Source: Microbacterium timonense
Lineage (GTDB): Bacteria > Actinomycetota > Actinomycetes > Actinomycetales > Microbacteriaceae
Direction of reading: 5' to 3'
Length of the DNA: 64,000 bases
Assembly (NCBI RefSeq): GCF_900292075.1
Contig: NZ_OLMV01000003.1
Coordinates: forward strand, 434,001 to 498,000
The notes beneath the pieces were generated by a model. That model saw only the letters and a list, made by a program, of their open reading frames with translations. It was not told the DNA's origin and did not search any database. The position numbers were made by a program, and so were the translations under genes. Shown here piece by piece: positions 9,529 through 15,924 of the stretch. Each line of letters begins with the position of its first letter. The stretch's first letter is position 1.

Positions 9529-10437
9529 ATGAGCGCGGTCACCGCGACACGGACGGGATGGCGGACGTGGACGTTCGGCCTGGTGCGGGGATCGTCGCAG
9601 ATCTACTTCCAGCAGAACCTCGTCAGCGGCCTCCTCGTGCTCGTCGCGTTCGTTGTCGCGGACTGGCGGATAACGGTGCTCGCACTGCTCGGCGCGATCG
9701 GCGGGATGCTGGGCGGCCGGGCGGTCGGCTACACCGGCGGTGACATCGTCACCGGCATGCAGTCCTTCTGCGGCACCCTCGTGGGTGCGGCGGTGTTCGC
9801 GGCGCTGGGAGGCGACGCGTGGTGGTCGTACGTCCTGGCGTTCGCCGGGGGACTCGCGACGGGGCCGGTCACGCGCCTCGTCGACGCCCTGTTCACACGC
9901 ACTGCGCTCACGCGCTATCGGCTGCCGTACACGACGGCACCGTTCGTCATCGTCGCCACCGTGATCACGCTCGCCACGGCGAGTCTCGCCGCGCCGGCCG
10001 CGGCATCCCGGCTCCCTGACGACCCGCTGCCGGCGTTCCTGCTGTCGATCCTCACCAACGTGTCGCAGGTGGTGCTGATCGACAATCCGGTCAGCGGGGC
10101 GGTGATCCTCCTGGCCCTCTTCGTGGCGAGCTGGCGCGTGGGCCTGGCCGCCGTCATGGGCAGCGTCGTGGGGTCGATCGTGGCGGTGGCGATGGCGGAG
10201 CCCTGGAGCGAGATCGCCAACGGGCTCGCGAACTACTCCGGCGTGCTCACCGCCGTCGCGCTGGCCGTCACCTTTCTCAAGAGCTCGCCGGCATCGTGGC
10301 TGTACGCGCTGCCGTGGGTGGCGGTGACCGCGGTCGTCACGCTGCTGATGCACCGCGCCGGCATCATCACGTACACGTGGCCGTACATCCTGACGACGTG
10401 GGTCGCCCTCGTCGTCGCGTTCTACGTCCGGGGCTGA
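9529..10437 (+). CDS. Urea transporter (UT family)
   Basis: A 302-residue membrane protein of the UT/Yut type that passes urea into the cell. The internal duplication of the family is visible: SQIYFQQNLVSGLLVL (first repeat) against SQVVLIDNPVSGAVILLALF (second), and LPYTTAPFV against IITYTWPYIL, the paired pore-lining helices. Predicted ten hydrophobic segments. It closes the urease operon, supplying the substrate to the cytoplasmic enzyme. GAGAGGGAGCAG just before the ATG serves as ribosome site. Its 3' end overlaps the convergent ABC ATPase gene by 71 nt. Confidence 0.9.
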   Translation: MSAVTATRTGWRTWTFGLVRGSSQIYFQQNLVSGLLVLVAFVVADWRITVLALLGAIGGMLGGRAVGYTGGDIVTGMQSFCGTLVGAAVFAALGGDAWWSYVLAFAGGLATGPVTRLVDALFTRTALTRYRLPYTTAPFVIVATVITLATASLAAPAAASRLPDDPLPAFLLSILTNVSQVVLIDNPVSGAVILLALFVASWRVGLAAVMGSVVGSIVAVAMAEPWSEIANGLANYSGVLTAVALAVTFLKSSPASWLYALPWVAVTAVVTLLMHRAGIITYTWPYILTTWVALVVAFYVRG

Positions 10438-11260
10438 CGCGCACCTCGTGATCGGCGGCCTCCGCACCGCCGTCGTGGTCATGGGTCTGCCGCGTCGTGT
10501 GACGCGGGCTCCGGAAGAGCAGCTGCAGCCGGCCGTCACCCGCGTGCACCTGCTCCACTCCGATCCCGTAGACGGGCTCGAGCACGACGGGGTCCAGCAC
10601 CTCCTCGACCCTCCCCGCCGCGACGACCTGCCCGCGACTGAGCAGCACCACGCGGTCGCAGTACCGCGCGGCGAGGTTCAGGTCGTGGAGCACCACGATC
10701 GTCGTGACGGCGAGCTCGCGCACCAGAGCCAGCACCTCGTGCTGGAAGTGGATGTCGAGGTGATTGGTCGGCTCGTCCATCAGCAGGTGCGTCGCCTGCT
10801 GGGCCAGCGCCCGGGCGATGAGCACCCGCTGGCGCTCGCCGCCCGAGAGCTCATCAAGCTCACGGCCGGCCAGATGCTCGGCTCCGACCCGGCGCAGCGC
10901 GTCAGCGGCGATGTCGACATCACCACGGGTGACGCGCTGCAGCGGTCCGAGGTGCGGGCTTCGGCCGAGCATCACCACGTCGGCGACCGAGAGCGGAAGC
11001 TCCCCGGGCGGTTCCTGGGCCACGACCGCGAGCGAGCGCGCGAGCTGCCGAGGGCGAAAGGACCCGATGGGTGCCTCGTCGACCGTGATGTCGCCCTCCG
11101 CCGGCGTGAGGGCCCGGTAGAGCGTGCGCAGCAGGGTGGTCTTGCCGCTGCCGTTGGGGCCGATCAGGCCGACGACCTCACCGGGGTGCGCCTCGAGGGC
11201 GACGGAGCGGAGCACGTCGGCACCGCCGAAGCTGTGGCTGACGCCCTCCGCCGCGATCAC
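10367..11260 (-). CDS. FecE/BtuD-type ABC importer ATPase
   Basis: The ATP-binding subunit of a metal-chelate or cofactor importer, 297 residues. Walker A GPNGSGKT is near residues 34-41, the Q-loop is VVAQEPPGE, the signature is LSGGERQRVLIARAL, and Walker B is THLLMDEPTNHLD, followed by the H-loop VLHDLNLA. The start is a GTG at 11260 overlapping the stop of the binding-protein gene (GTGA). The last ~24 codons run antisense into the urea transporter gene and give an Arg-rich tail without family features, so the functional domain ends earlier. The substrate cannot be read from the ATPase. Confidence 0.88.
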   Translation of the reverse strand: MIAAEGVSHSFGGADVLRSVALEAHPGEVVGLIGPNGSGKTTLLRTLYRALTPAEGDITVDEAPIGSFRPRQLARSLAVVAQEPPGELPLSVADVVMLGRSPHLGPLQRVTRGDVDIAADALRRVGAEHLAGRELDELSGGERQRVLIARALAQQATHLLMDEPTNHLDIHFQHEVLALVRELAVTTIVVLHDLNLAARYCDRVVLLSRGQVVAAGRVEEVLDPVVLEPVYGIGVEQVHAGDGRLQLLFRSPRHTTRQTHDHDGGAEAADHEVRVSPGRRTRRRGRPTSSGCTATCT

Positions 11261-12288
11261 GACCCGTCCCCGAAGCGTTCGACGATGTGCTCCAGGCCCG
11301 TGACCGAGAGCGGAGTGGGGGGCTCGGTGAAGTTGAACAGCTGTGCCATCACGTCGCCGTCCCGATACGCGCGCAGTGCCTCGGCGCCGGGCAGGTTTGC
11401 GAGTTCGGCGAGCACCACCTTCTCCTCGCCCGCGGTGTCACCCGCGTGCTGGGCATCGGGCTGGTAGAGGAGGATCAGCACGTCGGGATCCCGCGCGATG
11501 AGCTCCTCGATGCTCACCTCGAACACGCGGTCGGCGGTGTCGGCGAAGACATTCTCGAACCCCGCCGCCTCCAGCTGCGGCTGCGCCATCGACGCGCGGC
11601 CGTACGCGTACAACGGGCCGCCCCCGACCGACGGGTACAGCACCGCAGCCGTGCGGGCCGGGGCATCCGCCGTCGCGTCCTGCACCGCCCTCACGCGGGC
11701 CTGCAGGTCATCGATGAGGTCCGCGGCCTGGCGGTTGCGGTCGAAGATCCGCCCGTAGGTCTCGATCTGCTCGTAGAGGGTGTCGAACGAGGTGTCGCCC
11801 ACGCCGTTCGGACAGTACACGGGCTGGATCAGGGTCGCGGCGCCGCCGTCGCGCAACGCCTCCCGCGTGATGCCCTGCGGTAGGCCGAGGGCCAGATCGG
11901 GCTCGTATGCGAGCACGACTTCGGCCGACATGGTGAGGTGGCCCGAGGCATCGATGTCGTCGGAGAGCACCGGGATGTCGTCGATCCGCTGCGCGAGGTC
12001 GGCGTCGTAGTACTCCGAGGGGAAGGAGCCGGCCCGCGCGACGACACGGTCGAGCACCCCCAGCCCGTCGAGGATCGTCACCGGCGCGCTCTCGAGCAGC
12101 ATCACCTGTTGCGGTGGGGCGTCGAACACGACCGGCTCGCCGCAGTTGGTCACCGTGAGCGGATAGCTGGTGGATGCCCCGGATGCCGGGGGTGCCTGCT
12201 CACCGGCATTCGCCGTGCCCGCGCATCCGGTGCAGGCGAGGGCGGCGAGGATGAGGGCGGTGACGGACGAGTGGCGGACGGCGTTCAC
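11257..12288 (-). CDS. Substrate-binding lipoprotein of FecB/BtuF-type ABC importer
   Basis: A 343-residue cluster-A/helical-backbone binding protein. It has a signal peptide ending in an LACTGC lipobox-like region, then TVTNCGEPVVFDAPPQQVMLLES, the usual first strand of FepB-like proteins, and later DPDVLILLY and the C-terminal VTGLEHIVERF. The GTG start at 12288 has AGGAG about 11 nt upstream. It lies 19 nt after the permease gene and overlaps the ATPase gene. Ligand unknown: iron-siderophore, cobalamin and nickel-chelate are all possible, and actinobacteria also have a similar three-gene cassette annotated for coenzyme F420-0. The neighbouring urease genes and the Nur-like box make nickel worth testing. 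Confidence 0.85.
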   Translation of the reverse strand: MNAVRHSSVTALILAALACTGCAGTANAGEQAPPASGASTSYPLTVTNCGEPVVFDAPPQQVMLLESAPVTILDGLGVLDRVVARAGSFPSEYYDADLAQRIDDIPVLSDDIDASGHLTMSAEVVLAYEPDLALGLPQGITREALRDGGAATLIQPVYCPNGVGDTSFDTLYEQIETYGRIFDRNRQAADLIDDLQARVRAVQDATADAPARTAAVLYPSVGGGPLYAYGRASMAQPQLEAAGFENVFADTADRVFEVSIEELIARDPDVLILLYQPDAQHAGDTAGEEKVVLAELANLPGAEALRAYRDGDVMAQLFNFTEPPTPLSVTGLEHIVERFGDGS

Positions 12289-12307
12289 GAGGGGCGTTCT
12301 CCTGGGT

Positions 12308-13417
12308 TCAGCGGTGCCGGGCGTACATGCGGCGGACGAGGATGAGCAGGAAGGGCGCTCCGACGAGCGCCGTCAGGATGCCGATGGGCAGCTCGCGCGG
12401 CTGCATGATCGTGCGGGCGAGCGCGTCGGCCCACACCAGGAAGAGCGAGCCGAGGAGTGCGGTCACCGGCAGCATGCGGGCATGGACCGAGCCGACGAGG
12501 CGACGCGCGAGGTGGGGGATCACCAGCCCGACGAACCCGATGGCGCCGGCGGCCGCGACGACCGCACCGGTACACAGCGACACCAGAACGAGCAGGCCCA
12601 CCCGGGCGCGATCGGGCGATACGCCGAGGGTGTGCGCCGTCTCGTCGCCTGCGGCGATCGCGTCGAGGTTGCGGCCGCTGACGAGGAGCAGGGCGAACGT
12701 CGCCACCACGACCACGAGGACGATGGCGAGCACCGCGTCCCAGCGGGCGAGTGCGAGAGACCCGAGCAGCCAGAACATCACCGACCGCGAACCCTCGGCC
12801 GAATCCGACGCGAAGATGAGGAAGCTCGTCGCCGCCGAAAGCGCATACCCGACAGCCACGCCCGACAGCAGCAGGCGCAGGGACGTCACGCCGCCACCGG
12901 AGCGCGCGATGAAGAAGACGAGGAGCGATGCGGCCAGCGCGCCCACGAAGGCGCTCGCCGGAAGGGCGTACGCGCCGAACCCCGCGCCGAGTCCGAACAG
13001 GATGGCCCCCGCTGCCCCCGTCGAGGCGCCGCCCGAGATGCCGAGGACGTACGGGTCGGCCAGGGCGTTGCGGGTCATCGCCTGCAGCGCCGCCCCGCAC
13101 ATCGCCAGGCCCGCGCCGACGCCGACGCCGAGCAGCACGCGAGGCACACGCACGTTCCATACGATCGCGTCATCGGCCGGGGTCTGCGTGACGGAAGCGG
13201 GAAGGCCGAAGAGGTGGTCGAGCACCACCTGAACGACCGTGCCCGGCGCGATCGGCACCGGCCCGATCCCGACCGTGATCGCCATGGAGGCGAGGAGTGC
13301 GACGGTCAGCGCGCCGGTCCACGCGGCGGCACGGCGCCGCGCGTGCCGCGCAGCGCGTGCGACGGGCGCGGCCGAGCCGGCGGTCGCCGTCGCGGCACCC
13401 TCGGTCGTGGACGTCAC
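12308..13417 (-). CDS. FecCD/BtuC-type ABC importer permease
   Basis: A 369-residue permease with about ten membrane segments. Family landmarks are RVPRVLLGVGVGAGLAMCGAALQAMTRN near the N-terminal third (kept in single-protein BtuC/FecC permeases), NALADPYVLGISGGAS, then SGVAVGYALSAATSF and the C-terminal GFVGLVIPHLARRLVG followed by ELPIGILTALVGAPF. The GTG at 13417 is chosen because CCGGGGGGAGCT lies just upstream; frames extended further run into the divergent regulator. It is the first gene of the importer operon. The Nur-like palindrome at 13447-13461 is 30 bp upstream of its start. Confidence 0.9.
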   Translation of the reverse strand: MTSTTEGAATATAGSAAPVARAARHARRRAAAWTGALTVALLASMAITVGIGPVPIAPGTVVQVVLDHLFGLPASVTQTPADDAIVWNVRVPRVLLGVGVGAGLAMCGAALQAMTRNALADPYVLGISGGASTGAAGAILFGLGAGFGAYALPASAFVGALAASLLVFFIARSGGGVTSLRLLLSGVAVGYALSAATSFLIFASDSAEGSRSVMFWLLGSLALARWDAVLAIVLVVVVATFALLLVSGRNLDAIAAGDETAHTLGVSPDRARVGLLVLVSLCTGAVVAAAGAIGFVGLVIPHLARRLVGSVHARMLPVTALLGSLFLVWADALARTIMQPRELPIGILTALVGAPFLLILVRRMYARHR

Positions 13418-13446
13418 GGCAGCTCCCCCCGGATCGGCGCCGTAGT

Positions 13447-13461
13447 TGCGACGGTATCGCA
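13447..13461. promoter_or_regulatory. Nur-like operator: TGCGA-N5-TCGCA
   Basis: A perfect 5-5-5 inverted repeat, TGCGA CGGTA TCGCA, extended to TTGCGA-N5-TCGCAT at 13446-13462. It lies in the 129-bp divergent region between the importer permease (30 bp from its start) and the Fur-family gene. From memory, the Streptomyces Nur box is TTGCAA-N5-TTGCAA; this site matches the spacing and the TTGC/GCA ends. Fur and Zur boxes are AT-rich with different spacing, so nickel-type control is the better guess. Not tested. Confidence 0.5.
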
Positions 13462-13546
13462 TCTGGGGAGGGCGGCGGGAGACATTTCGCTCGATCCGCG
13501 GGCCTGTGGCCCGGCGGAGTTCGCCTCGATGCGTGCGGGTGGCACG

Positions 13547-14050
13547 ATGAGTGCCATGACCACGAGCGGGCGCCACGATCACGACGATCTGCACGCCCAC
13601 GCGGCGGGGGAGGCGGTGCGCGCGGCCGTCGCGCTGCTGCGGGAGCGCGGCGCCCGGGTGACCGCGCCCCGGCGCGCGGTGATCGAGGCGCTCGCGGGGC
13701 GGGCGGACCTCCTCACCGCCGACGAGGTCGCGGCGCTCGTCGGCGGAGATGACGTGCACCGTGCCACGGTCTACCGCACGCTCGACATGCTGGCCGGCGC
13801 GGGCGTCGTGGCGCACCGGCATGTCGCGGGCGGGGCGACGCGCTACCACCTCGCGGCGACGGCCGAGGGCGCCGAGCACCTGCACGGCCACTGCACGCGG
13901 TGCGGGGCGATCGTCGTGCTCCACGCCGACGCGTTCGCGGACGCGGTCGAGCAGCTGCGCGTCGACAGCGGCTTCCGCCTGCAGATCGAGCGCAGCACCC
14001 TCGTCGGCCTGTGCGCCGATTGCGCCTCACTCCTCCCGCCGGCCGCCTAG
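13547..14050 (+). CDS. Fur-family metalloregulator (possibly Nur-like)
   Basis: A 167-residue winged-helix repressor of the Fur superfamily. After a His-rich N-terminus (GRHDHDDLHAH) comes the DNA-binding domain with RERGARVTAPRRAVIEAL, then HRATVYRTLDMLAGAGVVAHRHV (recognition helix and wing). The dimer domain contains EHLHGHCTRCG and a C-terminal CADC, the two CxxC structural zinc pairs. Metal specificity cannot be told from sequence alone. It is divergent from a FecCD-type importer and sits 4 kb from a urease operon, with a Nur-like box between. Two in-frame ATGs exist (13547, 13556); 13547 has GGGTGG at a better spacing. Family sure, metal unsure. Confidence 0.86.
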   Translation: MSAMTTSGRHDHDDLHAHAAGEAVRAAVALLRERGARVTAPRRAVIEALAGRADLLTADEVAALVGGDDVHRATVYRTLDMLAGAGVVAHRHVAGGATRYHLAATAEGAEHLHGHCTRCGAIVVLHADAFADAVEQLRVDSGFRLQIERSTLVGLCADCASLLPPAA

Positions 14051-14058
14051 CGACGCTG

Positions 14059-14105
14059 CGCGACTCCGGCGCTCCGGGCAATCGCGACTCCGGCGCTCCG
14101 GGCAA
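14059..14105 (+). repeat. Tandem 23-bp duplication
   Basis: Two identical 23-bp units, 14059-14081 and 14083-14105, separated by one T. Each begins CGCGACTCCGGCGCTCC and ends GGGCAA. They lie in the 87-bp gap after the Fur-family gene and before the convergent membrane protein gene. Each unit contains CCGGCGCTCCGG, a small GC hairpin, so the pair could act as a bidirectional transcription stop, although there is no T-run. Confidence 0.6.
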
Positions 14106-14137
14106 CCCTGCCCGCCGCACGGTCCAAGCCCCCTGGT

Positions 14138-15784
14138 TCAGGAACGCAACGGACCGATGGGAAGCCGGCGCTCGCCGAAGTCGGCGATGGTGTAGCGGCC
14201 GCAGGCGACGAGGTCGGCATCCGCCATCGCCACGCCCGCCGGCAGCTCGAAGGCGGGTGACTGCGCGTCCATCACCAGGAACGACAGCTCGCCCGCGGTG
14301 AAGTCGTCGCGGTCGACGAGCCAGGCGTACCCGCGCAGACGGTGGTCTACCTGCACGAGTCCGCGCGGATCGGCGAGATGCGCCTTGGGCAGCCGCACCG
14401 TCCAGAACTGGCCGCCGCCGATGCGGCCCGACCGCTCGGCCCAATCGACCACGCAGCGCAGGTCGGCATCGGGCGCGTCCGCCGCGGCCGCGATGCGCGG
14501 GATGCCGAGACCGAGGGCGGCCGCCAGCACCGCGAGCGTGGCGACGGCCGCGACACCGAACCGGAACACGGGCAGCCGCGGCACCAGCATCGGCACGATG
14601 ACGAGGCCGAGCAGCGGTGCGAAGACGGCCGGCTGCACATAGCGCGCCGCGTGCGTTCCCAGGGCGAGGGCACCGAGCACCACCACGACAGGCATCACCC
14701 ACCCGCAGGCAGCGACGACCGCGGCGCCCACGTCGCGCCGATGCGCGAGCAGCACGGTGGCGGCCAGGCACCAGCCCCACAGCACCACGACGGCGATGAC
14801 GGATGCCGCTCCCCACGGCGCGTTCCAGCGCTCTGCGAGAAGCGCGCCGTAGTAGTCGAGTGACGCGAGCCACTGCGTCGGGTCGGCATAGCCGGCGCCG
14901 GTGTTCGCGATGAGCCGGGCCAGCGGCATCCGTCCCACGAAGCCGATGATCGTACCCGCCACGAGCCCGCCCGCCAGCCACCGTGCCCGCCACCCCGCGA
15001 GGCCGAGCACGAGCACGAGGGGCACCGTCGCCCATGCGGCGAACAGCGGATTCGTGACGACGGATGCCGCGGCCACCAGGCCCATCCCCGCCACCCAGCC
15101 CCACGGCACGCCGTTCGTTCCCAGCCCCGAGGCCCCGGGCGTTCGGGTGTCACTCTCTGCCGTTTCCGGGCCGCCGTTACCGCGTGTCGTGACCCCTGAA
15201 TCGCCCGTGCGTGCGCCGCCGACAACCCCGCCGGCGTCGAGGGCACGGCGGGCGATACCCACCACGAGCACCGTGCCGAGAACGGTCGCGCTGTAGTACG
15301 TCGTGGTCGTGAGAAGCGACGCGAGTTCGAGGGCATCCCGCGAGGGGGACCACTCGGATGCCGCGAGCAGCGCGTACGTCGTCAGCGCCGTCAGGGCACC
15401 GGCGATGGGTGCGCGACCTCGAGCGGGCGATCCCGCCGCGAGACGCAGCGCGCCATAGAGCGCGACGATGTTCACGATGCCGGCCAGCACCAGCGTGCTG
15501 TTCACCCCGAGCCCGAGCAGCGACAGCAGCCACAGGACGGCCGTTTCGGGGAGGAAGAGCACTGACGACAGCGCCCAGTCCTGCGGCTGACCGGCGGCGA
15601 TCGAGTGGACGATCAGCGTCGTGACGAGCGAGTCGCCGTCGCGGAACAGCAGCTCCGAGCGGGGCGAGGAGGAGACGGCGGCCACCACGGCCAGCCCGAT
15701 TCCGATCGCGGCGGCGACGCCCAGCAGCTCGCGCGTCCACCGGGGCACCGGGGCAGGCGCCCCGCCCCGCACGACATCCCCCAT
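14138..15784 (-). CDS. Polytopic membrane protein of unknown function
   Basis: I do not recognise a named family. About 548 residues if started at the ATG at 15784 (MGDVVRGGAPAP), preceded by GAAGGGG. There are roughly eleven hydrophobic segments, the first at about residue 25, followed by a short extracytoplasmic-type loop with SELLFRDGDSLVTT; the last ~115 residues are hydrophilic. The arrangement of an early acidic loop, many helices and a soluble C-terminus recalls GT-C type envelope glycosyltransferases, but no diagnostic motif is visible and this is only a suggestion. The gene stands alone, convergent with the Fur-family gene and divergent from the mrp operon. Confidence 0.72.
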   Translation of the reverse strand: MGDVVRGGAPAPVPRWTRELLGVAAAIGIGLAVVAAVSSSPRSELLFRDGDSLVTTLIVHSIAAGQPQDWALSSVLFLPETAVLWLLSLLGLGVNSTLVLAGIVNIVALYGALRLAAGSPARGRAPIAGALTALTTYALLAASEWSPSRDALELASLLTTTTYYSATVLGTVLVVGIARRALDAGGVVGGARTGDSGVTTRGNGGPETAESDTRTPGASGLGTNGVPWGWVAGMGLVAAASVVTNPLFAAWATVPLVLVLGLAGWRARWLAGGLVAGTIIGFVGRMPLARLIANTGAGYADPTQWLASLDYYGALLAERWNAPWGAASVIAVVVLWGWCLAATVLLAHRRDVGAAVVAACGWVMPVVVVLGALALGTHAARYVQPAVFAPLLGLVIVPMLVPRLPVFRFGVAAVATLAVLAAALGLGIPRIAAAADAPDADLRCVVDWAERSGRIGGGQFWTVRLPKAHLADPRGLVQVDHRLRGYAWLVDRDDFTAGELSFLVMDAQSPAFELPAGVAMADADLVACGRYTIADFGERRLPIGPLRS

Positions 15785-15924
15785 CACCCCTTCACTCTCG
15801 CACGACGCCCGCCGGCGGCATCCCGGGCGAAGGCGCGCCGGTAGGATGGATTCCGACACCCCGATCGCCAGAGCCCCGCGGCCCGTCTCGACCCGCGCAG
15901 GCTGACGACCCCGAGGAGGCCCGA

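Noticed and set aside
8143..10539. Long minus-strand frame opposite ureG, ureD and the urea transporter
   Set aside because: Composition is Arg/Asp/Gln/Gly-rich without domain; it is the antisense of well-supported genes.
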